DNA from: Flavobacterium psychroterrae | GTDB taxonomy: Bacteria; Bacteroidota; Bacteroidia; Flavobacteriales; Flavobacteriaceae | Assembly (NCBI RefSeq): GCF_018380615.1 | Contig: NZ_JAGYVZ010000005.1 | Location: 205,499-269,498, forward strand | Length of the DNA: 64,000 nt | Reading direction: 5' to 3' | Shown here: piece by piece, positions 52,624 through 61,114 of the stretch | Position numbering within the stretch: position 1 is the first letter of the stretch | Layout: every line of letters starts with the position of its first letter | Position numbers and translations under genes: made by a program | Notes under the pieces: model-generated | The model's input: the letters and a program-made list of their open reading frames with translations, nothing else | Told to the model about the DNA's origin: nothing | Database searches by the model: none

Positions 52624-52795
52624 GATTAAATTGTTTTGATGTGAATGAGAATTCCTTCTCAGTCCATTTCATCGCGATAAGCAGAACTTTAATCCGGCAC
52701 TATGCCAGACATTTTGCTTTTGAATTCGAAGCAAATCTATTCCGCTAAAAAACATCCTGCAAGCCCCTATATATGGCTTTCAATGAAATCAACAT

Positions 52796-52816
52796 GTGGA
52801 TTTCCGTGAAATCCAC
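52796..52816. promoter_or_regulatory. Palindromes in the divergent promoter region
   Basis: GTGGATTT and AAATCCAC around CCGTG form a 21-base perfect inverted repeat, and AAGCGTAACGCTT (52913-52925) is a 13-base palindrome. The region 52624-52953 lies between two divergent genes, so either could be an operator for one of the AraC-type proteins. Inferred from position. Confidence 0.5.
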
Positions 52817-52953
52817 ACCTCTTTTTAACAGTATTAATCGCTTTAATTTCAATTGTTTATATTATTTTTGAATTATCACATTTAAGAAGAAATTACGTGT
52901 ATTTATTTAAAGAAGCGTAACGCTTACAATACAAATCTTCAAACTGTCAATCT

Positions 52954-54681
52954 ATGAAACCGTATTTCCTACTAGTACTGTTTATCGGTTTAAATAACCT
53001 GACCACCGCACAGCAAAAAATCTATCCAATACCCGACTCCCTTGAGCATAAAAGTTATAAATACCTGGATAAAAAAATTTATGACCTTAAAAAAGACAGT
53101 ACCCAGGCAGCAATCTATCTGTTTGCCCATCTGCATAAATCTAAAAATGAACACAACTGGGAAGAACTGATGTATGCTTATCAGAATATCCTGCACCAAT
53201 CTCCGGAAACCTTACGCATTGTGTATGCTGACAGTATGATATATGCAGCCGGAAAATCGCAGGACAAAGCACTTCTGGGCTCTGCTTATCTGTCCAGGGG
53301 AATTGCTTTCTATGGTCAGAAAAAATACGAAGATGCTTATGAGAATTACATCACGGCCAACAATTACATATCCCAGACAAACGACCAATACCTCACCTTT
53401 AAGGTGAAACATCAAATCGCACAAATAAAATACTATCTGGGCTTCTATGATGAAGCTATATCCCTGTTCCGGGAATGTCTGGACTATTTTAAAGATCATA
53501 ACGCCAGGGCTTACATCAATACGATACATTCCCTGAGCGTGTGTTACAATAGAATTGGAAATTATGGACTATGTTCGCAGACCAATGCAAGTGGCCTGAA
53601 AGAAAGCAAACGGTTAAAAGAGCTGGAAATGATCCCTTACTTCGTTCATTCCGAAGGCATCAATGAATATTTTAAAAAAAATTACGCCTCAGCGATATCT
53701 AAAATCAACTCTGCACTGGATTCAATTAAAACAAACAAGGATTTTGCAAATGAGTCCGTGGGTTATTTTTACATCGGTAAGAGCTATTGGGCACTCGGAA
53801 AAAAAGATAAAGCACTACCCTATTTCTTGAAGGTCGATAAGATCTTTCAGGAAAAAAACTTCCTGCGACCTGATCTCCGGGAAGTATACGAGCTGCTCCT
53901 GGATTATTACAAGACAGCAGGCAACTTAAAGGCCCAGCTACAATATATTAACCAGCTTCTTAAAGCGGATAAGGTTTTAACAGAAACGCACCGGTATTTA
54001 ATTGGCAAAATACATAAGGAATATGATACCAAAGAATTACTTACCGAAAAAGAAAAAATAAAAAAGCGGCTTGAAAACCAGAAATATTACGATATCCTAT
54101 TATCAGTTATCATTATAATACTGTTTACCCTCTCTGTAATCCTTACTTATCGTCATTACAAAATCAAAAAGCTGTACAAAAAAAGATATGATGATATTAT
54201 GCTAACCTCACAACCTGAAATCAGCGACAAAAAGAGAAATCACAAAAAAATCGAGCATCAGAAACAAATGCTTGATATACCGCAAGAAACAATCAATGCC
54301 ATATTAAAACAGCTGGAAATATTTGAAAAAGAAAAGAAATATTTAGCCAAAGATGTCCGGCTTCCAGCGCTTGCTGTAATTCTAAATGCAAATCAGAAAT
54401 ACATTTCAAAAGTTATATCGCACTACAAGCAAAAAAGTGTGGTGGAATATACCAACGATCTAAAAATTGACTACTTAATTGAATTATTAAAAAAGGATAA
54501 AGTAACAAGATTCTACACAAACAGCGCCCTCGCAGCTGAAATAGGATTCACAAGTACACAACGTTTTGTAAAGTCATTCAAAACCAGGACAGGAGTACCC
54601 ACTGCCTATTTCATAGAGCAGATTAAAAAAGAAAGCGATGACGGCAGTTTTCCAAAAGCAAATACAATTTCATTCAATTAA
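52954..54681 (+). CDS. Membrane-anchored TPR protein with AraC-type HTH
   Basis: A 575-residue one-component sensor. The signal sequence (MKPYFLLVLFIGLNNLTTAQ) is followed by TPR helices in the periplasm (about 80-340; SRGIAFYGQKKYEDAYENYI, DKALPYFLKVDKIFQEK). One helix (ILLSVIIIILFTLSVILTY, about 380-398) crosses the membrane. In the cytoplasm lies an AraC HTH (LAVILNANQKYISKVISHY, then NSALAAEIGFTSTQRFVKSFKTRTGVPTAYFIEQI). Such proteins, common in Flavobacteria, sense a peptide or cell-surface signal and regulate nearby genes. It diverges from the lipoprotein gene. Confidence 0.85.
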   Translation: MKPYFLLVLFIGLNNLTTAQQKIYPIPDSLEHKSYKYLDKKIYDLKKDSTQAAIYLFAHLHKSKNEHNWEELMYAYQNILHQSPETLRIVYADSMIYAAGKSQDKALLGSAYLSRGIAFYGQKKYEDAYENYITANNYISQTNDQYLTFKVKHQIAQIKYYLGFYDEAISLFRECLDYFKDHNARAYINTIHSLSVCYNRIGNYGLCSQTNASGLKESKRLKELEMIPYFVHSEGINEYFKKNYASAISKINSALDSIKTNKDFANESVGYFYIGKSYWALGKKDKALPYFLKVDKIFQEKNFLRPDLREVYELLLDYYKTAGNLKAQLQYINQLLKADKVLTETHRYLIGKIHKEYDTKELLTEKEKIKKRLENQKYYDILLSVIIIILFTLSVILTYRHYKIKKLYKKRYDDIMLTSQPEISDKKRNHKKIEHQKQMLDIPQETINAILKQLEIFEKEKKYLAKDVRLPALAVILNANQKYISKVISHYKQKSVVEYTNDLKIDYLIELLKKDKVTRFYTNSALAAEIGFTSTQRFVKSFKTRTGVPTAYFIEQIKKESDDGSFPKANTISFN

Positions 54682-54747
54682 ACCGTTTAGTTATTTTGTA
54701 ATACCGGATAATCGTTTATTTTCGCACTCTAATTTAAAATTTACATT

Positions 54748-54924
54748 ATGAAAGATCTAGTTGCAAAAATCAACGCAGAAATCGAAACATTTAAAACAGA
54801 ATCAGATTCATTGATCGAAAAAGGTGTTAAAGCTGCTGGAGCAAGAGCTCGTAAATCAACTTTAGAAATTGAGAAATTTTTAAAAGAGTTCAGAAAAGTT
54901 TCTATTGAAAATCAGAAGAAGTAA
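54748..54924 (+). CDS. Histone H1-like protein
   Basis: A 58-residue protein, MKDLVAKINAEIETFK through AAGARARKSTLEIEKF to IENQKK. The basic helix with KAAGARARKSTLEIEKFLKEFRK resembles the Hc1/H1-like DNA-binding family of Flavobacteria. A -7 element resembling TATTTTCG (54716-54723) precedes it. The last 18 bases of the gene are the left arm of a 29-base inverted repeat bounding the recombinase trio, so the element ends exactly in the 3' codons of this gene. Confidence 0.85.
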   Translation: MKDLVAKINAEIETFKTESDSLIEKGVKAAGARARKSTLEIEKFLKEFRKVSIENQKK

Positions 54925-54932
54925 ATTATCAC

Positions 54933-54991
54933 AAGCTGTTTTTTAGAATCTTTGATAATCAATTAATTACAGAGATACTCTAAAAAACAGC
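54933..54991 (+). terminator. Long-loop hairpin after the histone gene
   Basis: AAGCTGTTTTTTAGA (54933-54947) pairs perfectly with TCTAAAAAACAGCTT (54977-54991), followed by TTC. The loop is 29 bases, long for a terminator. The stem begins inside the last bases of the left inverted repeat of the RIT element, so it may instead belong to the element's end structure. Confidence 0.5.
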
Positions 54992-55007
54992 TTTTCATAA
55001 TAATATA

Positions 55008-56036
55008 CTAAGCTAGTCCCTTTAAGAACGATTTCAGTTCTTTGTCATCATTCCAGGAAGCTTCTTTTATATCCATATTAAAAAAGTTTTCTGAAGCTTT
55101 TTCTAAAGCCTCCCTTTTAAATCTTGAATCAGCCTTTGCATATATTTCCGTCGTTTGGATGGAAACATGTCCCAATAAATCACGGATATAAACTAAGTTC
55201 ACACCCGCTTGGAGTAGATGCATGGCTCTTGAATGTCGAAGACAGTGTGGACTAATTTTCTCATGTATCAGTTCTGGTTCTGTTGTACGCGCCATCACTA
55301 CATAGGTTCTTAGTATATATGTGATACCCGATCCTGTGAGTTTTTGCCCACTACTGTTGAAGAACAAGGGATGTTCTTTCTTTGAAGGAATAAGCAAGTG
55401 GTTTTCTTCAATGTAAGTTCTGAGAATTTCAACCATCTGATCTCTTAGTGGTACAATTCGAGATTTGTTCCCTTTACCATGTAACCGAACTATTGCCGGT
55501 TTTTCAAGTCTCATGCTGGCAGGTGTAAGATCAATTAGTTCCTGAACTCTGGCTCCTGTTTCGTAAAGTAACGTAAGTATTGTTAGATTGCGACGTCCAT
55601 GTCTATTCTTTAGTGACACCTGATCCAATATGCATCTGATTTCCTCAACGGTTAAATAATTCACTGAAGGTTTCTTTTTCTTTTTTATCCTGATAGAGCG
55701 CATTGATTGCCAGGTTGCCAATCTTGTAGGGTCTTTTCTTTCCAAGAATTGACAAAACGAACGTATCGCAGCATAGCGTTGATTTCGTGTGGCAATACTA
55801 TTGTTCCTTTTTTCTTCCAGCCAATTCAAAAAGGCTAATATAATGTCACGATCAAAATCCTTCATCATAAGCTTATTGACTGATATTCCTTGCACATTGC
55901 CCATATAATCGATCAAATGGACAAAAGTATCTCTATAGGAGCGAACAGTATGTTTGCTTACATTTATTTCTGCTCCCAGATATTCAATGAAGAATGCCTC
56001 CAAATATTCAGCAAAATCAGTTATCCTCTTTTTCAT
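55008..56036 (-). CDS. RIT recombinase C (XerC/D-like tyrosine recombinase)
   Basis: A 342-residue tyrosine recombinase, third of the trio. N-terminal SAM-like domain (1-115: EYLEAFFIEYLGAEINVSKHTVRSYRDTF), then catalytic residues ETGARVQELI (Arg I), PHCLRHSRAMH (H-x-x-R), DLLGHVS (G-H) and the tyrosine in TEIYAKAD. All are present, so it should be active. Its start overlaps the second gene's end by 20 bases. Trio members are thought to act together, in an order A-B-C. Confidence 0.9.
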   Translation of the reverse strand: MKKRITDFAEYLEAFFIEYLGAEINVSKHTVRSYRDTFVHLIDYMGNVQGISVNKLMMKDFDRDIILAFLNWLEEKRNNSIATRNQRYAAIRSFCQFLERKDPTRLATWQSMRSIRIKKKKKPSVNYLTVEEIRCILDQVSLKNRHGRRNLTILTLLYETGARVQELIDLTPASMRLEKPAIVRLHGKGNKSRIVPLRDQMVEILRTYIEENHLLIPSKKEHPLFFNSSGQKLTGSGITYILRTYVVMARTTEPELIHEKISPHCLRHSRAMHLLQAGVNLVYIRDLLGHVSIQTTEIYAKADSRFKREALEKASENFFNMDIKEASWNDDKELKSFLKGLA

Positions 56037-57036
56037 AGTTCTTTTGAAGTTTTAAGTTAAGGTCTGCGAAAATTTGATCCGTAGTGTGCATATCCAGTTT
56101 AAGGACTTCGGGATACATTTCTTGAGTCAGTCTAACATAGGATTCTGTACCGATAACGCTCTTGTGTCCCAAAAAGACTGAAAGTAAAGGCAGGGAGCAA
56201 TATAAATCCTTTCCTGCACCAGTTAACTTAACAAGCGAATGTACAGCTGTTGTATGCCGGATCGAATGCAGTGAAGGGTTATTAGTTCCAAAACTGCCAT
56301 AAATTTCACATTTTTCAAGAATCCTGACAAAATATTTATATACAGTAATATGGCTGCAAGGCTTTCCCAAGGTTGAAACAAACAGATAAGAATCAGGATG
56401 TCCAATGTCATATATAGGAATCTTCTCCCTATATTCAATATATTGTCTTAAAACTTTTTCCAGAGACTCGTTAATTGGTGCAATTCTGCACCTGTTGTTC
56501 TTGGTGTCATTAATTACAAGAACGCTCCGTTTAAAATCAATATCCTTATTTTTTATAGCAAGGGCTTCACCTATTCTTATTCCGGTACTGTACAGCGTTC
56601 GGATTAGAGCAGGTATGACAAAAAGCATACTCTTTGGGCAATGGGTTTTTGTGACCATATTATCACACGCATCGAAAATATTCTGTATTTGTCTGTGAGT
56701 AAACACTGTAGTGATTGTACTCTCAAAAGATCTTTTGGGGTGAGCAGGAATATAACATTCGTGACCAAGACTATCCATATACCGACAGAAGTTCGATATG
56801 ATACAGAACCTCGCATAAAGTGTTGTCTTTTTATCATTTATACGTGTATCTACCCATCTCTTTATATCTTCAGAATTAATGAGAAGATTATTTTTCGTAG
56901 TTTGTGACAAAAATCTATCAAAATCCAATAAGAAACTTCTATATCTTTCCAGTTTTAAATCTTGGAGTTCTTTCTCTTTGATATAGCTCCTAATATAAGG
57001 AGCAAATATGCTGCTAAATTTATCTGAACTATTCAT
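56017..57036 (-). CDS. RIT recombinase B (tyrosine recombinase)
   Basis: A 339-residue tyrosine recombinase, the middle of the trio. I start at ATG 57036 (MNSSDKFSS) because a strong AAGGAGGG ribosome site lies just upstream (57041-57048). Catalytic residues are STGIRIGEAL, HSIRHTTAVH, VFLGHKS and ESYVRLTQ. Its start overlaps the first gene's stop by eight bases. Confidence 0.88.
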   Translation of the reverse strand: MNSSDKFSSIFAPYIRSYIKEKELQDLKLERYRSFLLDFDRFLSQTTKNNLLINSEDIKRWVDTRINDKKTTLYARFCIISNFCRYMDSLGHECYIPAHPKRSFESTITTVFTHRQIQNIFDACDNMVTKTHCPKSMLFVIPALIRTLYSTGIRIGEALAIKNKDIDFKRSVLVINDTKNNRCRIAPINESLEKVLRQYIEYREKIPIYDIGHPDSYLFVSTLGKPCSHITVYKYFVRILEKCEIYGSFGTNNPSLHSIRHTTAVHSLVKLTGAGKDLYCSLPLLSVFLGHKSVIGTESYVRLTQEMYPEVLKLDMHTTDQIFADLNLKLQKNYEKEDN

Positions 57037-58267
57037 AAAACCCTCCTTCTTTTTGAGTATAAAATTTTTCCTGAACCAAGGGAACCTCAAGTGAACAAGT
57101 CAATAATCCTTTAACATCTATGCCCAGATAGAACATTGTTGATTCACTACTGCTATGTCCGAGAGAATCCGATATTACTGTAAGTGGCGTACCTTGCTCC
57201 AATAATTGAGAGGCTAAACTATGCCGTAAACTATGCGATCCGTGATGCCTGCTGTTTATTTCCACTTTGGACTTGCTTATTATTTCATCGATTATGGCAA
57301 ATATATTGGCTGCTGATACCGGTACGAAGGGAGCAATACCACTGAGAAAGATAGTTTTGGTTTGTGATTTTGGACGGCCATAACGTATGTAATCAATAAT
57401 CGCTTCGCCTACCACGGGAAGCAATGGTAGCTCAATATTTTGCCGTGTTTTGTACTGTTCGAAATAAATGATGTTGCGATTCCAATCCAAATTACCAAAT
57501 TCTAAGGAACAGATATCACTTGCCCGTAATCCTAGACGGGAAGCGAGGAGGAATATTGCATAATTTCTTTTCCCAATGGTCTTTGATCTATTAATAACAG
57601 CATCCATTTGACGAATTTCTTCCAAACTATATACCGAAGGGAGTTTTTCTATTGATGGTTTTCGCTTTATTTGATTAAGTGAAATACTTAAATTTGTATC
57701 TATTAGTTTTATTTCATGTAGATAATTTAAAAAATATCGTAAAGACACACATACATAAAGTTTAGAGTTTTTTAGGGACGAAGTAAATTGTTTAATCCCT
57801 ATACCATTCAAATTATGCAGATCGATCTTATCGTGGTACATTCTAACAGCAAAATAGCTTAGATTCCGGCTATGTTTGAAAAAGGTCTTATCGGCAATAC
57901 GTTCCTTTTCCTTAAATACTTTTAAGAATGAAAGGATTTGTTCTCCTATTTTACCTGGGAATTGATATACTTTACGATTAATACGCTTCCTTCTCATTGG
58001 AATATTATTGAGAACATCGTTTAATAAGTTTACAGAAGATTTAATACTCTTAAACTTATAACCGGATAAAGAATTTGTTTCAAGAAAGGACAACTTGAAA
58101 CTTTCTCCAATGACCTCTGAATAAAGGTCTTTTGAGTGTATAACCATGAAGCTTTTAAGCAAGGTAAAACGCCTTTTATGCGCCATGGTAACTTCTCTGT
58201 TGTAACTAGTCTCATTTAAAGACTGCAAGCATGATTGGATCAGCTCATCGATTGGTTTTGAATTCAT
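57029..58267 (-). CDS. RIT recombinase A (tyrosine recombinase)
   Basis: A 412-residue tyrosine recombinase, first gene of the trio and next to the right inverted repeat. It has an N-terminal helical domain (SSVNLLNDVLNNIPMRRKRINRK), a core domain and the catalytic signature ASRLGLRASDI, HSLRHSLASQLLEQGT, DSLGHSSSES and the tyrosine in MFYLGID. It is longer than its partners. The stop overlaps the next start. Confidence 0.88.
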   Translation of the reverse strand: MNSKPIDELIQSCLQSLNETSYNREVTMAHKRRFTLLKSFMVIHSKDLYSEVIGESFKLSFLETNSLSGYKFKSIKSSVNLLNDVLNNIPMRRKRINRKVYQFPGKIGEQILSFLKVFKEKERIADKTFFKHSRNLSYFAVRMYHDKIDLHNLNGIGIKQFTSSLKNSKLYVCVSLRYFLNYLHEIKLIDTNLSISLNQIKRKPSIEKLPSVYSLEEIRQMDAVINRSKTIGKRNYAIFLLASRLGLRASDICSLEFGNLDWNRNIIYFEQYKTRQNIELPLLPVVGEAIIDYIRYGRPKSQTKTIFLSGIAPFVPVSAANIFAIIDEIISKSKVEINSRHHGSHSLRHSLASQLLEQGTPLTVISDSLGHSSSESTMFYLGIDVKGLLTCSLEVPLVQEKFYTQKEGGFYE

Positions 58268-58276
58268 ATCTAATTG

Positions 58277-58417
58277 ATTTAGTGGCTACAACATTGTAAC
58301 CACTAATCAATATATGAAGATTATCAAAACAAGATTATCAACAGTTATCCTGTATAGTCAGGATATTTTGAAGTAAAATGTTTATCTACTTGTGATAATT
58401 TACTTCTTCTGATTTTC
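58277..58417. promoter_or_regulatory. Palindrome, direct repeats and inverted repeat upstream of the trio
   Basis: Within 150 bases of the first recombinase start: an imperfect palindrome (58277-58309; GATTTAGTGG ... CCACTAATC), two AAGATTATCAA repeats (58318-58328 and 58332-58342), and the right arm of the inverted repeat (58389-58417). These are likely recombinase binding sites or a recombinase operator. Confidence 0.55.
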
Positions 58418-58625
58418 GATCTTATCAATTTCTTTTGATAATATTGAAGAATCTAAAAAATAATTCATTCTTACTTTTACTTATTAAGGCCTTTCAGATT
58501 TCGGGAGGGCTTTTTTTTTTCGTTTTAAACTTGTTCCTACAACTATAATTTCACATCCAAATAAAAAATAAAAAAAAGAGAATATTATAATTAAGATAAC
58601 AGGTTAATAATTGTAATTAGAGACT

Positions 58626-58633
58626 TATATTTG
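58626..58633 (+). promoter_or_regulatory. -7 element upstream of the methyltransferase
   Basis: TATATTTG is a perfect TAnnTTTG. The -33 element is not clear. It covers the TTG at 58631 that might otherwise be read as a start codon, so translation must start downstream at ATG 58649. Confidence 0.6.
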
Positions 58634-58648
58634 CAAGAAAGTCAAAAA

Positions 58649-60133
58649 ATGTTATCGGAAATTTTTAATATTCAAAATAGATTTCTTTCTTCTAAATCAC
58701 AATCAGATAAAAAAAAATTAGGACAATTTTTTACTAGCCTAGAGGTTAGTGAATTTATGGCTTCATTAATAGGGCCTGAAATTCTAACCAAACTTTCTAT
58801 TAAAATTCTAGATGCTGGTGCAGGAATGGGAATTCTAAGTGCTGCCGCATCACTTGAATGTTTGGAAAAGGGAATTAAGGAAATTCACGTAGAAGCCTAT
58901 GAATTGGACACCAAAGCTATTGAATATCTGAAAATGACATATGAGTTGTTAGTAATTTTCTTTATGTCTAAAGGTGCTACATTTACCTTTCGCATTCATA
59001 ATTTAGACTTTGTATTAAATCCTCCATACCAAATCGGAAGTGAAGAAAAATTTGATTTGTCCGTAATAAATCCTCCATACTTTAAATATAATACAAAAGA
59101 TTCTCCTTATTGCAAAGCAACTTTATCGTTGTATAAAGGAAATCCAAACATTTATGCTTCATTTATGGCCCTTTGCTTGAAAAGTTTAAAGTCAAATGGT
59201 CAACTTATTGTTATTGTTCCTAGAAGCTTTACCAATGGTCTATATTTTAAAAACTTTAGGAATTATATGCTAAATAATTCTAGTTTGGAAATGATTCATA
59301 TTTTTGCAAAAAGGAATAAAATTTTTAAAAGTGATGATGTTTTACAAGAAAACATTATTTGTAGTTTTGTTAAGAAAGAACAATCAGACTCGATTGTAAT
59401 TTCATCAAGTAATTCAATTGCAGATGCAAAAAAATCTAACAGAAATATTTACTCGAAAAATTTAATAATTGATCCTTCAAATGAACAAAGATTTATCCGA
59501 ATACCTGAATCTAAGGAACAATTTGATATCCTAGAACTTGCCGAAAAGCTACCGACGACTTTTTCTAAAGCGGGATACTTTATTTCAACGGGCCCAGTTG
59601 TTGAATTTAGAACTAGAGAATTTCATACAACAGAATTAAATTCTGCTGTACCAGTTATTAGACCTCACAATTTTAGCGATTCAAAAATAATTTGGAATGG
59701 TAATCATAAGAAAGATATTGCCTTTCAACTTAAAGGTCAATTTGAAAGTCATTTAGTTGAGAGTAAAACTTATATTATATTAAAAAGAATTACTTCTAAG
59801 GATGAAACTAAAAGACTTGTTGCTAATATCTACCTTCCTAATAAGCATACATCAATAGGAATTTCAAATAAATTAAACTATTTGGGATTGAAAAATGAAG
59901 AATTTTCAATAGAAGAAGCAACTGGATTATCATCTTTTCTTAATTCTACTTTTATGGATAAATACTTTAGAAGTATTTCTGGTAATACACAAGTAAATTC
60001 AAATGAAATTCGAGTTTTGAAATTCCCTGAAAGAAAGACTATAAAATTATTAGGGGAAAAAATTCTTAAATTAAATAGTAATTCACAACAAATAATTGAC
60101 AAATTAGTCTTAGATATAATTAACTCCAATTAA
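58649..60133 (+). CDS. N6-adenine DNA methyltransferase, BsuBI/PstI type
   Basis: A 494-residue type II methyltransferase. The SAM-binding motif I KILDAGAGMGIL is at about residues 51-62, and the catalytic motif IV NPPYFKYN at about 138-146. It starts with KKKLGQFFT, the usual N-terminus of Eco57I/PstI-like methylases (motif X). With a BsuBI/PstI endonuclease next to it (6-base gap) it should protect CTGCAG. A second NPPY (NPPYQIG) just before is unusual. I start at ATG 58649. Confidence 0.9.
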   Translation: MLSEIFNIQNRFLSSKSQSDKKKLGQFFTSLEVSEFMASLIGPEILTKLSIKILDAGAGMGILSAAASLECLEKGIKEIHVEAYELDTKAIEYLKMTYELLVIFFMSKGATFTFRIHNLDFVLNPPYQIGSEEKFDLSVINPPYFKYNTKDSPYCKATLSLYKGNPNIYASFMALCLKSLKSNGQLIVIVPRSFTNGLYFKNFRNYMLNNSSLEMIHIFAKRNKIFKSDDVLQENIICSFVKKEQSDSIVISSSNSIADAKKSNRNIYSKNLIIDPSNEQRFIRIPESKEQFDILELAEKLPTTFSKAGYFISTGPVVEFRTREFHTTELNSAVPVIRPHNFSDSKIIWNGNHKKDIAFQLKGQFESHLVESKTYIILKRITSKDETKRLVANIYLPNKHTSIGISNKLNYLGLKNEEFSIEEATGLSSFLNSTFMDKYFRSISGNTQVNSNEIRVLKFPERKTIKLLGEKILKLNSNSQQIIDKLVLDIINSN

Positions 60134-60139
60134 AAAATT

Positions 60140-61114
60140 ATGACTGAACCACAAGAACAAAAGGTATCAGAAGCTCAAATATTACTTAAGGCTTTAGGAC
60201 TTCCTAAACAACAGTATAATCCGATGTGTGGGTTAGTTTTACTTGCTCTTGCCAATGTAACTAGTGATTCTGAATGGACAAGTGCTGCTTCTAAACTACT
60301 GATTACACATTCAATAATGGCATTCATTCGTGGTGAATATGGAGTAGATTATGCCGCGAATTCTAGAGAAACTATTAGACGCCAATGTTTACATCAATTT
60401 GAGCAAGCTGGTTTGATAGTAAGAAATCGTGATAAACCCGCAAGAGCTACAAATAGTGGCCTCAACAATTATTCCCTCAATGCAGAAATAGTTGAAATTT
60501 TAAAGGTCTATCCCGACGGCAAATGGGAGGACGAAATTAATAAATTCAATCTTGAGGTTCCAAAGTTAACAGAAAGATATAATCGTGAACGTGATCTTCA
60601 TAAAATTCCGATCAAGCTTCCAAATGGAAAAAATTTTACCTTATCCCCAGGACCTCACAACAAACTACATGCTGATATTATTCATGAATTTTGTGAAAGA
60701 TTCGTCGGCGAAGGTGGTGAAGTCTTATATGTAGGCGACACTGCTAGTAGTCGAAATGAAGGAGGGAAAATGCTTCATCTTGAAAGCCAAAGAATGGAGG
60801 AATTAAATATACCTCAATTAGCCCATGATAAACTACCTGATGTTGTAGTTTATGACAGTAAGCGTAATTGGTTATTTTTAATTGAAGCAGTTACATCCCA
60901 TGGTCCTGTTTCTTCAAAAAGATGGGAAGAATTAGAAGAAGCATTTAAAGATTCAGGAATTGGACGAGTTTATGTAACCGCATTTCCTGATTCCGCTACT
61001 TTTAGGAAATATGCCGCAGATATTGCATGGGAAACAGAAGTTTGGATTGCAGACAAACCAACGCACATGATACATTTTAATGGAGATAGATTTCTGGGGC
61101 CACATAATAGTTAA
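60140..61114 (+). CDS. BsuBI/PstI-family type II restriction endonuclease
   Basis: A 324-residue nuclease. The N-terminal part is a winged-helix domain ([21 protein letters not shown]). The catalytic domain begins [18 protein letters not shown], then [34 protein letters not shown] (PD-...-E pattern), as in BsuBI and PstI. The family cleaves CTGCAG. It is the partner of the methylase and the last gene of the pair. Confidence 0.92.
   Translation: MTEPQEQKVSEAQILLKALGLPKQQYNPMCGLVLLALANVTSDSEWTSAASKLLITHSIMAFIRGEYGVDYAANSRETIRRQCLHQFEQAGLIVRNRDKPARATNSGLNNYSLNAEIVEILKVYPDGKWEDEINKFNLEVPKLTERYNRERDLHKIPIKLPNGKNFTLSPGPHNKLHADIIHEFCERFVGEGGEVLYVGDTASSRNEGGKMLHLESQRMEELNIPQLAHDKLPDVVVYDSKRNWLFLIEAVTSHGPVSSKRWEELEEAFKDSGIGRVYVTAFPDSATFRKYAADIAWETEVWIADKPTHMIHFNGDRFLGPHNS

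Larger units (their letters stand above)
54907..58417 (-). mobile_element. Recombinase-in-trio (RIT) element with 29-bp terminal inverted repeats
   Basis: Three overlapping tyrosine recombinase genes in one direction (58267 to 55008) lie between identical 29-base inverted repeats: 54907-54935 (beginning GAAAATCAGAAGAAG) and 58389-58417 (its exact complement). Three consecutive recombinases of different subgroups between inverted repeats is the definition of RIT elements. The element spans about 3.5 kb. The left repeat includes the last codons of the histone gene, so either the element targets that gene's end or carries a mimic of it, as integrases do at tRNA ends. Confidence 0.8.

Noticed and set aside
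54933..54991. A retron or intron RNA structure
   Set aside because: It is a single long-loop hairpin adjoining the histone gene, far from the reverse transcriptase.
58631..58648. TTG start for the methyltransferase
   Set aside because: That TTG lies inside the promoter's TATATTTG; ATG 58649 gives a normal motif X.
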